From contig JARDYH010000003.1 of assembly GCA_029215795.1 (NCBI GenBank), positions 30,939,001 to 31,003,000 on the forward strand: a stretch of 64,000 nt of DNA, read 5' to 3'. This document shows, one piece after another, positions 11,824 to 22,847 of this stretch. The stretch is from Anniella stebbinsi. Its lineage: Eukaryota; Chordata; Lepidosauria; Squamata; Anniellidae. The translations under genes were made by a program, and so were the position numbers. The notes under the pieces are model-generated. The model had not been told where the DNA came from. It saw only the letters and a list, made by a program, of their open reading frames with translations, and searched no databases. Positions within the stretch are counted from its first letter, which is position 1; the number at the start of each line of letters is the position of its first letter.

Positions 11824-12049
11824 GGCTGAATTCGGATGACACATTAAGCAACTGGGGGTGGGGAAACAATCGTCAGTTGTATTGACTATCATGTCATCCG
11901 AATGCTGCCATAGTCAACTCAGCGCTGATCCTAATCCACACCACGGTTGATTATTTATTACCATGTTGTGTGGGGAGTACCCTCTAGATGAACAACTGTA
12001 AAGTTGTTTATTACCCCACCATTGACTATCGTGTTGTCCGAATTCAGCC
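11824..12049. mobile_element. MITE with GGCTGAATTCGG termini
   Basis: Terminal repeats GGCTGAATTCGGATGACAC and its complement-like GTGTTGTCCGAATTCAGCC face each other, flanked by AAA on both sides (11821-11823, 12050-12052), which is compatible with a 3-bp duplication. A third internal copy of the terminus (GTCATCCGAATGCTGCC, about 11894-11910) suggests a composite origin. Both outer ends match those of the nested element at 34166-36741. The superfamily is uncertain; PIF/Harbinger is possible because of the 3-bp duplication. Confidence 0.7.
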
Positions 12050-12830
12050 AAAGTGTTACTGTTAACATAGCCCAGGCTTCTCCAACCTGGTGTGCTCCTG
12101 ATGTATTGGGTGCCAAACTGCACTGGGAACCACTCCTGAGCCTTAAGTGTTACTGACCTGATATTGGCCAATTTCAATCTTGCCAGCTGCTCCAAATGTG
12201 TTGTTGCTGCCCAACTCTTTCCTAAGAGTTGGGGAATGCTTTGTGCATTCATAGGGAATTTGTAATAGCACTGTCAAACCGAAGCAGTCCACTTCTGAGA
12301 TATATGGATCTCCTTCTAAGTGAATAAGGTCTTGTCTCAATTGGACTGCAGCAAAGCAGGCTTTTCCTGAAGTGTCAGATCAGCTTTCAAAGGGTGCTTC
12401 CACATTATTTTTTTTCTGTCTTATATTCTGGCAGCTTGGTTAAATTCTTGGGAAAATTCTCTCTCTATTTGTGTGTGTGGCAGATCCCCTCAAACTGTTT
12501 TCCATGTGTTTTGATTTCCCTCTATTTTCCCAATTTTCTCTTAATTACTTCTTTTTATTTCTCCCTTGGCCACTTCTGTGCAATAGAGATTGCTACTGCT
12601 GGATCTTTAGTGTTGCTCTCAATATTCCTGATTGCACTCCGAAGGTTATGTTTAATGTCCAGGGCATGTCTCCATTTCCCCTTTTTGTGCAGTGGCTTTC
12701 TGATGGAGCAGGGCAATGTGGACTCAAAGGAGAGCTGTTGGACAGTGTTCTATGGGACTGGGACACCACTCCACACTCTCCTTTGTACTGCTGGAAAGCC
12801 CAATCCAGGCTTTGCATCTCTCACATATCA
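12050..12830. other. Non-coding; possible MITE remnant near 12060-12245, otherwise unrecognised
   Basis: TTCTCCAACCTGGTGTGCTC near 12080 belongs to the CCAACCTGGT palindromic MITE family. About 12380-12800 holds overlapping open frames of 120-182 codons, but they are hydrophobic, T-rich readings without motifs and run into the adjacent LINE end. Confidence 0.4.
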
Positions 12831-13078
12831 TAAAAGCATAATGGGAGCCCTGCTGGATCAGAGCAAGGGTCCATCTAGTCCAGCATTCTGTTCACACAGT
12901 GGCCAACCAGCTGCCCATGGGAAGCCCACAATCAGGAAATGAGTGCAACAGCACACTCCCACCTATGTACATAGGTTTACTGCCTCTGATACTGGAGGTA
13001 GCATAGAGCCATCCTGCCTATAAGCCATTGATAGCCCTCTCCTCCAGAAATTAGCCTAACCCCCTTTTAAAGCCAATC
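12831..13078 (-). mobile_element. CR1/L3-like LINE 3' end, minus strand
   Basis: Read on the minus strand it ends with the complement of GGATCAGAGCAAGGGTCCAT, TTCTGTTCACACAGTGGCCA and the upstream block of CCTCTGATACTGGAGGTAGC. The same family occurs at 51699, 59430-60350 and 61608-61872. Confidence 0.7.
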
Positions 13079-13983
13079 ACAGAGCTCCATATGTGCTTTG
13101 TGCTCTCCACATGTACACGGAAGCTCCCATATTATGGGAACTAGCTTCACCTTTCTGAGCTCAGTTTTAGAACAAAACTGGCTCTTTTTGAAAATGGAAA
13201 GCTGGGCTTTTTGAAAATCAGATAGATAAATTTAGAAACCTTGGTGGAAACTAAGCTGACATCCATTTTCAGGGCAATCACAGCCATGTAGCTCTGTGGT
13301 AAACCAGAAAATGCCCTGTTCAGTTTAAGCATACCCTGCACTATGTTTCAAGCAGTTAGCACTTTTCACCCAGTTATAGTGTTTTCCATGTGATGCTGAA
13401 CAGTGTTAAGTAAGTAGATTCCAAGTCCCCAGGTTGAATGGAAACTGCTTCTGAGCACATCAAGCCTGCTGTGTTTTCTCATTGTAATGTCCAGAAAGCT
13501 TTTGAAGTTTACTTTTGCTTTTAAGTGTTGCCAAGTCTGCTGCAGTTAAGTGGGACACCAGCCAGGCCAGTGCTAATGAGACAAATTGACATTTAGCGAA
13601 GGATTTGTTGTTGCTGTCAGCCTGTTTCCACACAATGGAAACAATGCATGAGTCATCATTACCCATAACTGCATTGTATCACATTTCAGATCAATACCCA
13701 AGACATTAAAAGGCCAATAACGTTACAACAAATGAGCCGGAGTCAGAACTGAAATGTCATGTTAGGGCTGCTTCCCCAACTCCCTCCATCAGCAAGTGGT
13801 TACTTATTTCAATACTAATTTTTTTTGCATGTTTCAGAGCAAATTGTCTCATCAGTAGAAGTTTTGCAACTAAACAAAGACATAACTCTGTATTGGCAGA
13901 GCACTGGGGCCAGAGTGCTGGCAGGGCCATCACACAACAGATAGAGAAGGTGGAGTGCAACTGGAATAGAGGAGGAGTGGATC
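13079..13983. other. Unique non-coding sequence
   Basis: No repeat or coding signal that I can identify. Confidence 0.4.
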
Positions 13984-14373
13984 ATAGAATCACAGACTCA
14001 CAGAATAATAGAATAGTAGCATTGGAAGGGTCTTATAAGGCCATCAAGCCAAACCCCCTGCTCAATGCAGGGATCCACCTTAAAGCATACCTGACAGAAG
14101 GCTGCCCAGCTGCATCTTGAAGGCCTCTGGTGTGGGAGAGTCCAAGATCTCCCTAGGTAATTGGTTCAAGTTTCCTACCGCTCTAACAGTCAGGAGGGTT
14201 TTCCTGAAGTCCAGCCGGAATCTGGCTTCCTGTAACTTGAGCCCATTATTCCACGTCCTGCACTCTGGGATGATCGAGAAGAGATCCTGGCCCTCCTCTG
14301 TGTAACAACCTTTCAAGTATTTGAAGAGTGCTATCATGTCTCCCCTCAAACTTCTCTTCTCCAGGCTGAAACT
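13984..14373 (-). mobile_element. CR1 LINE 3' end, minus strand
   Basis: On the minus strand this is the classic amniote CR1 3' region. The complement begins with ATAGAATCACAGACTCACAG, continues TTGGAAGGGTCTTATAAGGC and CCCCCTGCTCAATGCAGG, and extends through the end of the reverse-transcriptase frame and 3' UTR (TGTCTCCCCTCAAACTTCTC). It is 5' truncated, as most CR1 copies are. Minus-strand frames here are degenerate CR1 coding remnants. Confidence 0.85.
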
Positions 14374-15203
14374 GAATCTGTCAGTTTCACTGTCTCTCAG
14401 TTTCTCATTTTTCCAATCTTAAATTCATTTCAAATCTTATATTCCCGACCTTAAATTCAGTGCATCCCATATGATAATCTTAAAAAACAAAATAAAACAA
14501 AAAGCACAGCATAGCATGAAAACTTGTGTGTATTTTTGTTCACATTTCTCTTAATACATCTGCCCACTATCAACTTGTTTTTGCAAGTACTTCTTCTAAT
14601 AGAATGCATTTTAATGCCCCCCACCGCTGATATGGATTTTTGTGAGCATTTTGTCCCTAATACACAAACTTTTGTATGCATTTTTGGGATTGGACACCTC
14701 CATTGCAAAATTCTGCGAAATGTGACTTTCAAAGCATAGCTGAGTTTCAATTCAAGTATTGGTTTGAAATTGTGAAATTTCTGTAGAATAGATTGGGCAA
14801 GAGATTTGCAGCTGTATGTCTGGAGCCAGGAGAGAATGCTTCTGCAGCTTCCCTCAGAGATGAGTTTTCCAGACTGGGGAAGTACAGCAGATTTTAGGAC
14901 TATATAACAGGCAGTGGAATGGAATTGGCTCTCCAGGTTCACCTGATTCTCAGATCTAAAAGGATCATCACTGAGTAGTAAGCTGGACAAGAGACAATGG
15001 AGTAGGAACATTTGAAGGCTTTTGCTTTTATGGTATCTTGGAGTAGGTTTGGGAGAATCTATTTATATCCAGGCCATGCCACTGCCATGTATTTTAACAT
15101 ATATTCTTATTCAATTCTGTTTTTGCAATTTTTTTAAAAATCCTCTCAAAATACATACTTAAAAGCATGCATATATTTGATATTTTAAACTGCTGCGAAC
15201 CAT
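14374..15203. other. Non-coding; AT-rich, possibly a decayed DNA transposon
   Basis: Words such as GTGAGCATTTTGTCC and TTTGTATGCATTTTTGG at 14520-14700 resemble AT-rich MITE interiors elsewhere in the window. No defined ends. A minus-strand frame of 184 codons has no motif. Confidence 0.3.
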
Positions 15204-15434
15204 GGCCAGATCCACACCAAGCAGGATATTTCACTATGAAAGCAGTATGAAAGCGGTATATAAGAGGCAGGAGCCACACCAAGCATGATATAGTAGTATG
15301 AAAGTGCTATGAAAGCCCCAACAGTTGTCAATGCACTTCAATGCCAGCATAAAGCAGTAGTGTGGCTCCTGCTTCTTATACACCACTTTCATACCACTTT
15401 CATAGTGCTATATCCTGCTTGGTGTAGATCTGGC
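15204..15434. mobile_element. Palindromic MITE (CCACACCAAGCAGGATAT family)
   Basis: Left arm GGCCAGATCCACACCAAGCA and right arm complement ending GCTTGGTGTAGATCTGGC form an inverted repeat. Inside, TATGAAAGCGGTATATAAGA is mirrored by a TATACACCACTTTCATACC-like block. An internal repeat of CCACACCAAGCATGATATAG near 15271 shows partial duplication of the left arm. A second copy lies at 29788-29962. No coding capacity; superfamily not determined. Confidence 0.7.
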
Positions 15435-16261
15435 TGATGTCACAAAATTCAGAGAACTGTGATATCTGGTAGATAGCTACTTTCCAATCCACACATTAGT
15501 CCTTGAAGTATGCATAAAGGTAATTTGATAAAGGAATTTGAAAGATGAAGTTCCCCAAGCATTCTCACCTGGCAGGGAAGAACATCCAGGGAAGGTAGAA
15601 ACCTACAGGAAAGGTAGGGATGCCCTTGGCTCACATTGTCCCTTGGGCAAAAAGAATGGGCTCCCCACAAGCCAAATTCTTCCTGTAAGTTTCATACATC
15701 TTCAGTGCAATGCAAAATATTGAATATTTGATGCACTGCGGGAGCCCTGAAAGGTCATATGCACATTAAACCTAGAACTCTCAGTCAGTATGTGCCCTTT
15801 GACCGACAGTAGTATCCACCGTTAAGATGGAGTCTTGTGTACTTGCTGGATCAAGAGGCACCTCTTCTTCTTTGCTTTTTGTGTTCCTTCTCTTTCTCAA
15901 TATTTCTTTGATGCTGATAAAAGCTGCCACTTTTCACGGCCAATTGAATGACTTTCATCTACCTGATGCCAGTTCCATTTCACTCCAATCCTCCTTTGAT
16001 CTAAAGTAGGAGCTTTCTCTTCTTTGCTCTCTGCTATTGCACATGTATTAAACACATTTTGATAACAGATAATCTGAGGACAGATGGGTATTGTTATTAT
16101 TATTATTATTGCCCAAGAAGGGTGTTTCTCTATGTGTTTTGTCACATTGTGCTAGTAACTGACCTGACCAGTGCATCATTATTAAAGCAGGCCTCTTCCT
16201 TGATGAATAGTAGCATTTTTATTTCTAGGGGTAAGAAAAGAAAAATCTCAGGAATTGCTTG
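15435..16261. other. Unique non-coding sequence
   Basis: No repeat recognised except a short ATT run at about 16090-16110. Confidence 0.4.
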
Positions 16262-16410
16262 AAAGTTTTCTTTTTTTCTTTTTTTATGATGTTTTATTGC
16301 TATTTTAATAATGTTTGCCATGTTTTTAATCAGTTTTATGTATTTTATCATGTTTTATAATTACTGTTGTTCCCCGCCTCGATCCAAATGGAGAGGCGGG
16401 TAAGAAACAA
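16262..16410 (+). mobile_element. L2-clade LINE 3' terminus, plus strand
   Basis: Contains TTTTAATCAGTTTTATGTAT and the diagnostic GTTCCCCGCCTCGATCC...GAGAGGCGGGTAAG ending, the same terminus as the L2 copy at 34763-36267. The GGCGGG/CCCGCC pair can form a short hairpin near the 3' end, where a LINE reverse transcriptase is expected to recognise its RNA. Confidence 0.75.
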
Positions 16411-16470
16411 ATTTGTTATTGTTGTTGTTGAATTGAATTGTTTATTTACGGTCAATAAACCAACACAATA

Positions 16471-16476
16471 TTGTTG

Positions 16477-16511
<35 letters not shown>
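16471..16511. repeat. (GTT)n/(ATT)n microsatellite
   Basis: GTT units pass into ATT units; lies just downstream of an L2 terminus. Confidence 0.9.
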
Positions 16512-16514
<3 letters not shown>

Positions 16515-17734
16515 TTCCCCATGAAAGGGGCTTCCATTTTTTCTGCCACGTTCTCAGGGCAGTCTATAATTTATTTTGAATGTGTGTTGCTGGTGTTTTT
16601 TACCTTAACTAATCCCTATGAAGTGACTGAGGGTACTGTCTATATTTTACTTTCTATTACACATCTCACAATGGATCTATAGTCTCCCAGGCTGCCTGCA
16701 GTTCTTGATTTGAAAACGCCCTATGGGAGGAGTAAATTCATGATGTCTTTCCCTGGGCAGTAAGTGCAAGAAGCCAAGGAGGCTATACAGCCTGTCAGAG
16801 AAGTGACTGTACAACGAAAGACAGGACACTCACACACACCCCTCAGTCATCTCATAATAAGGTAAGCACAGGAATTCTGGATGAAACCCATAATTTTTTT
16901 TCTGAATGGTAAAAAGTTCATAATCGTAATTGTATCAGAGAACCATAAAATCTGGTTTTCCCATTACAACCTCTATGGTCCAAAATACAGGGCAAGGGTC
17001 TTGAATAATTCCTGGTGTAAACCTTCTCAGACAATCAAAGACAAGGGTTCTAGAAAAAGTCCTAAATAATGCAGAGATTTAGTCCAACCTTGAAGTCTTC
17101 ATTGTTACTTCCGCACTTCAGGGGTCAAAGCCTATCAAATCCAAGAGTCAAGACATATGTTCAAGAGTAAGTCCAGAGTAATTCCCCACACAGAGAGATT
17201 TCAATGACCATATCTTCCACTTTGGTATCTCCACGCTACATGAGTCCAGGCATAGAAAGTCCAAGAGTTGGGATCAGTCCAATATAGCAGGCACTCTTGG
17301 CTATTGAAGATGAAGATACATGATTCATAGCAAGCAAGATTTCAGGGTCTATGAAAAGTATAGCAATACTTTCCATGGCAGGTTCTTAATGATTCGCATA
17401 TCAAACAGACAATTCAGTTTTCAAGGAAAGACATTGCATTGAGACAAATTAAGTCCACGTGAGGAGTATTTCTCACAACTCAGATGGAAGGAAGTCGTAA
17501 ACATGAAGGGTTGCAGAAAGTATATGGTGGACAATAAAAGATGGGCATTAAAGACTATGTTCCTGATAAAGGCTTCCAGCCTGGGCATCAACTTAAAAGC
17601 AAGGTTGGGGCTGCAATCATACACCTCCTAAAATTTTAAATGACAGAAGACCTTAGCCCATAAATGCAACCTATGTGAAATTGCATGTTTGCATTCCCCA
17701 CTCTTGTTGACTTATCAACCTGTGTCATACCATA
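16512..17734. other. Unclassified non-coding sequence
   Basis: About 16860-17640 has a repetitive feel (TCCAAGAGT, AGTCCAGAG words) reminiscent of LTR-element sequence, but I see no termini, primer-binding site or duplication. Confidence 0.3.
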
Positions 17735-17936
17735 AGAACATAGGAAATGAGAAACTGTCTTCTACTGAGTCAGACCATGGGTCCATCTAGCCCAGTATTG
17801 TCGATACTGACTGACAGCAGCTCTCCAGGGTTTCAGGCAAGAGTTTTTCCCACCCCTACCTGGAGATGCCAGGGTTTGAATCTCAGACCTTTTGCATGCG
17901 AAGTATGTACGCTATCACAATGAGCCACAGCCCCTT
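17735..17936 (-). mobile_element. tRNA-Ala-like SINE, minus strand
   Basis: Near-complete copy. The left edge GAACATAGGAAATGAGAAAC and GAGTCAGACCATGGGTCC is the 3' end in reverse. The middle CTCTCCAGGGTTTCAGGCA is the body. The right part (CCTGGAGATGCCAGGGTTTG to GAGCCACAGCCCC) is the complement of a tRNA-Ala-like head with a TGCATGC anticodon-loop region. Confidence 0.8.
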
Positions 17937-18660
17937 CAACCCTGCACCTTCTGCCAGTTTCTCATGGAAAGGCTGCTATCTGAACTATAGGCATGACATC
18001 CAAGTTTGACCACTAACAGCTGGACAGGAGAGACTCACTCCCCTTCTGCTGGTTTCTCTGAGGAAACTGACAGAGATAAGCTCACATTTATTCTGACATT
18101 TCAGAGGCTGGTTAGGCCCAAACCAGCCCTCTTTGTCTTGCCATTACAAGAATAACTAGCCATTACCCAAACTCTTAAGCCTTGGGCTTCTCACTACTGA
18201 ATTGAGCTCCAAACCCTTCCAGACAACTTCTGATCAGATTTGGATTGTAAACTATAGAGCCCACTGCTGTGCTGGGGTTGAGCCCCAACACAGATATAGA
18301 GTATATATAACTGATTAGGAAAATGTTGCCATTCCAAAGCGTGTAGTGGTGCATTGTGAAATATTTCAAATCCCTAAATTATTGGGCTTTTAGAATAGGT
18401 TTTGTGGTGGACATAGAACCACTTGAGGCAGGCACTGAGTCGAGTGCTTATCTAGGCCATGATGCCACTTCTGCCTTCCGAGCTCAAGATAGAGCCAATG
18501 ATGTCCCTGAGCTTCTGAGAGGTACCACCACCACCAGGCCTAACATCAGGTGGTTGGAATCTAGAAGTGGGGATGGGTGAAAATTTCATTCAGTCATTTT
18601 GAATAAGAACTTACCAACATTCACACATTTCTTCATCAACGGGATGGAAAGAATTTGAGA
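17937..18660. other. Unique non-coding sequence
   Basis: No recognised repeat. GGGGATGGGTGAAAATTTCA at about 18573 may start a decayed TAGGGATG-type DNA transposon whose right end I cannot find. Confidence 0.3.
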
Positions 18661-18685
18661 ATATATATATATATATATATATATA
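18661..18685. repeat. (AT)n microsatellite
   Basis: Pure AT run. Confidence 0.9.
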
Positions 18686-19702
18686 ATTTAAAGTCAGGAG
18701 TTAGTTGATCATCCCTTTTTGACTGCCTTCCTGTCGACTGATTCTCATGAAACACACTTCATTGGATAGCTCTTAGCATGCAGATTCCACAGATAATAAT
18801 AGTTTTCACTATCATTCAAAATTGGGAGTATATTTGTGTCCATAAATCTTTTTTTAATGAATTAGGCTATCTTCCATAACATTGTACTTTAAAGTTTTAT
18901 TTTTAATATAAAAATGTAAAGCATAATTAAACAAATGTAATGAATTAGAGTGAAATGAAAAATGAACACACAAAAGGTCTCTGTACGCCTTTACAAGCAC
19001 AGGTGCAGGCCAACACACAAAAAGTATCTGTATACCTTTATAAACATAGGTACAATTTGCATATGGCCTATAACAACCTATAGTTAAAAGTAATGATTGA
19101 TATTCAGTTTTTATCTTGCAATGGTCCTTGGACCCAAGCAATAAATGTATAAAGTACTTGCTTACAGTTAAAAGTAACCCAGCCAAAGATGAGTTGTCGC
19201 TCAGAAAGAAAGTCTCTAGCTGTTAAATTTAACAAAATAACATTTAAAAGTCTCTGTACAGTTTAAGTTAAACCTTTCATTAGATTTGATTTTTCTCCAC
19301 AAAAGGAACCAAACTAGTTAAAATAATTTGAATGTGGGAGAAAGTGAAATTGATAGCTTCCTCCAGCTAGAGGGCTTTGAGTGCTCCACTCGTCAAAGAC
19401 TGGGTTTGAATCTCAGTGTATTCATCCATGAATGTGGTGCTGAATTAGGGTTGTCACATTTTTTTTATTTATATAATCATGAATTATTATTATTTTAAAC
19501 ACAGTTAACAAAATTAAGACAACAAAAAAACCCTACATAACAATAAATCAAGATCACTAAAGAAACAAAGGAATTTACAAATTATTCTCCATAGTCTATA
19601 ACCAATACGCTTACGGAATGTCTACAGTGAAACAGCCGAAGTAGGAGCTCAATACCTAATGAAAGAGTTCTCTGCTAAGGTCCTCATCCTTACCAGCTAC
19701 AT
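18686..19702. other. Unique AT-rich sequence with a small local duplication
   Basis: At about 18967-19060 a segment of roughly 50 bases (CTCTGTACGCCTTTACAAGC) is repeated in diverged form (ATCTGTATACCTTTATAAAC). Otherwise nothing recognised; AT-rich around 19440-19600. Confidence 0.4.
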
Positions 19703-19704
19703 GG

Positions 19705-19756
<52 letters not shown>

Positions 19757-19758
19757 CA
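19703..19758. repeat. (GGCA)n tetranucleotide microsatellite
   Basis: About 14 perfect GGCA units. Confidence 0.95.
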
Positions 19759-20994
19759 CAATAGCTGTATCTATTGAATTTGGCTGATGCAGATGGGTGA
19801 GCATTCCATTCAGTTCATTTTTTTATAAGACCAAAATTTGCAAATTTCTTAATAAACAATTTGGAAAGGACTTGAGATTAAAAAAGCACAACTGACACAT
19901 TCATCGAACCCTACCTGGAAGTGTGACACATTTAGGCACTGAGGCCCTACATCTGTACTTCTGATTGGGCTAAGCTGTCAGGTGTTGGGGGATTCAAAGC
20001 AGGAACACTTTTCATTGGGCATTGTTTGCCTGCATTACTGAGGCTGTTAGCTGGAGGAAGGAATTACAGGAAGTTCCTGATGAAAGCCCTCATCCTACAG
20101 CTCAATGATCACCTGGTCTAGAGGAGACAGGTGACTCCAGAAGTTGAAGAAGATGCCACTGTCTGTGATAAAGTGCCCAGACCTGCAGTTTTCTCTCAGT
20201 CTGAGTGATCAGTCACTGTGGGAAGCCATCAGTTTCTTCCTTGTGTGAGCAGGCTCCTGCCTATTTCCTGATTGACGTCAAGCTATTTTTGGTATATTGA
20301 TTTAAGAAATTATTTTTACTCCAACTGTTAGGGCAAAAGCCCACCCAAGGTGGCTTCCATTAAAAAAAGCAAACCAATACAGTGCACGTGATCAAAGTCA
20401 CATCACCTATAATAATAAAAGAGGTTGTGTGTTTGTCTGTCCCTCCGTTCGTCAGCACCTTAGCTCCAAGTTAGTGAAACCTGGACACCTGAAATTTGGC
20501 ATGCATACTAAGGGGACTCTATAGGTGTGCATCTCAGGATCATTATTTTCTTTTTTTTAAAAAATGCATTAATTAATTTTAATTAATCTTAATGTGTTCA
20601 TGCAGTTGAGGCCTGCAGTACCATCTTTAACCACTAAAGGCAGATTTCCCTAACCAGGGCAGCAAACAGCAAACAGCCCTGCCAAGGTGTACCATATATG
20701 TTATCTGGGATTCAAGGATCCAGGGCAACAACCAGCAGTATTATAGGAATTATGATAAATATTACTCATGAAAAATGAAGTATGTTCAGGATATGTGCCC
20801 TTTTTAGACTGGCACTGAAGATTATATTGTTCAACCAAGCTTTTAAGGGTTTTTAATGCTGCTTTTTATTGTATTGTGATGAATATTCTGGCTCCTGATT
20901 TTATTTTATTTTATTGTAATGATGCATTTATTTTTATTCTGTTTTCACTGTTGTTTTATCTGCATTTTGCATATCAAGTCCAGGTCCCAGTGGG
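19759..20994. other. Non-coding; one unclassified repeat-like segment
   Basis: About 20408-20545 (TAATAAAAGAGGTTGTGTGT, then GTCTGTCCCTCCGTTCGTC, then GAAATTTGGCATGCATA) resembles a widespread animal interspersed repeat type of unknown class. The rest shows no recognised element. Confidence 0.3.
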
Positions 20995-20995
20995 C

Positions 20996-21797
20996 TAAAG
21001 TGCAATTTAGAATATATCAAATGGAGGGGTTGTACTCTCCCTGACGGAACAAGTGCACAGTTTGGGAGTACTCCTGGATTTTGCACCAACTAGAAAAGCT
21101 CAGGCGGTGGTGGTGGTCAGGAGTATTTTCATCAGCTTAGGCTAGTACACCAGTTACAACCCTATCTGGAGAGAGAGGATCTTGCCTCAGTTATTCACAT
21201 TCTGTTGACATCCAGGCTAGACTACTGTAATGTGCTGACATGGGGCTGCCTTTGAAGATTGTTCAGCAACTTCAGCTGATGCAAAATGCAGCTGCCTGGA
21301 TATTGATGAGCAGTAGGGGGTGGCAGTCTGCTCATATGATACTAATATTATGCCAGTTACAATGGTTGTCAGTGCATTTCTGAACCCACTTTAAAGTGCT
21401 GGTTTTACCTTTCAAAGTCTTAAGTAGTTGAGGCCCAAATTATTTGATGGACTGCTTTCTTCTTTATCAGCCTACCCACACACTGAGGTCACCAGCCAAG
21501 GGTGGTAAGGCTGGTCAGTACAAGGGAGAAGGCTTTTTCAGCGGTGAACTTACACCTCTGGCATCAGCTTCCATCAGAGATTCACCAGCCCCCTTCTTTG
21601 CAGGTCTTTATGAAGGCTTTGAAGATTCAACTGTTTTTACTGACCTTTAATAATCCATGGGGTGCAGGTTTTATTGGTGATATCTGTTTTTTATAGATTT
21701 TATTGAATGCTCTTGCATGTTTTTACACTGCTTTGTATGGTTTTGATCTTGTACACCACTTTGAGAAGTGGCATAAAATAATTTTAAATAAATAAAT
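20996..21797 (+). pseudogene. Decayed L2-clade LINE: reverse-transcriptase C-terminal region and 3' end
   Basis: A broken frame with the same order of blocks as the younger L2 at 34763: CACAGTTTGGGAGTACTCCT (SLGVLL-like), then ATCAGCTTAGGCTAG, then GACTACTGTAATGTGCTGAC (DYCN-like), GCAAAATGCAGCTGCC (QNAA) and GGTTGTCAGTGCATTTC (WLPV-like). A closing TTTGAAGATTCAACTGTTTT block and the 3' tail CACCACTTTGAGAAGTGGCATAAAAT with (AAAT)n follow. Several frame breaks mean no intact protein. It is much more diverged than the 34.8-kb copy, so clearly an older insertion. Confidence 0.8.
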
Positions 21798-22639
21798 ATG
21801 ATACTGCTGATATTATGAATTGCCACTAAACCTGGGATTTTCACATGCTGACAGAGGATAAAAGGGTCATAGTGCAGGAAAGAACCACCTCTAAATTCAT
21901 GCCCTACGGAAGGATCTCTACACATTAACTTGATATAGAATGATTAACCCACAGAAGAACACAGTGAGTCTGAAGTTAGCACCCTGGACTGCCCTTTTTA
22001 GGCTAGGCTGCTTCCTCACGAAAAGAGCTATTGTTCCAGCAAGAAACCAGCAAGAAAGGCTGGTCAGATCAGATCCCTCAGAAGCTCTGCCTCCCACTAA
22101 GTACTGACTGCAACCTTAAATGGCCACACTAATTTCAGTAGTCTGAAGCTCCTATGCAGCTGAGGGAGATGAGAGGCTTTAGGAGAGGCATTCTCGGAGG
22201 CTGAGATTGATGGGAGGACTGAGTCCTTGGGTCTGGGGGATGCATTAGAGCTTCCCAAGAATCCTCTCTGGAATGCACTGTACAGTATTTCATTGGGCTC
22301 AGAGTCCTGTTTGGGCTGACATTGATCTTCCAGACCCAGGGCCACAGCTGCATGGTGATTAACTACACCAATATATATGTTAACCGATGGTCTGTCCATC
22401 TGTTTTTCTTTCAGTAAATACATGTATTGTTCTTCACCATTTAACAGCAATCAGATTTCTGTGGAGCAATGATTGGGGCACCAGAAAACCCATAGTACAA
22501 AAGGATGATGGGAATAGGTTTCTTAGAACTAACCTACCTCACAAGGTTGTTGTGAGGATATTTTTTTAAGCCCTTATATAAGCCCATTATAAACAGAGAA
22601 GTTTTTAATGTCACCTATGACAACTATTATTATTCCTAC
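21798..22639. other. Unique sequence with a short SINE 3' fragment
   Basis: About 22525-22562 (ACCTACCTCACAAGGTTGTTGTGAGGATA) is the 3' portion of a Sauria-like SINE, plus strand. The remainder is unrecognised. Confidence 0.4.
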
Positions 22640-22847
22640 ATTTTTATTCTGGTCTTCCTCAATGGTGATGTTCAGGGTTCTCTCCCCCACTTTGTATCTT
22701 CACAATAGCCCTGAGAGGAAGGATTGGCTGAAAAATAGTGGCTAGCCAAAGGTCACCCAGTGAGCTTCATGGCTGACTGGGGATTTGAACCTGGTCTCAC
22801 TCATCCTATCCTAATGCTCTAATCACTACACTACAGTGGCTCTCACA
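22640..22847 (-). mobile_element. tRNA-derived SINE, minus strand
   Basis: The complement has a tRNA-like head: GGTCACCCAGTGAGCTTCAT and GATTTGAACCTGGTCTC are the reverse of core and B-box regions, and CTCTAATCACTACACTA is the reverse of the A-box. The same layout is seen at 37925-38108. Related to Sauria/MIR-type tRNA SINEs. Confidence 0.7.

Noticed and set aside
12394..12942. 182-codon hydrophobic frame resembling a membrane protein
   Set aside because: T-rich sequence read in this direction gives Phe/Leu-rich products. The frame runs straight into a reversed LINE end, and an overlapping frame of 120 codons has equal length and quality.
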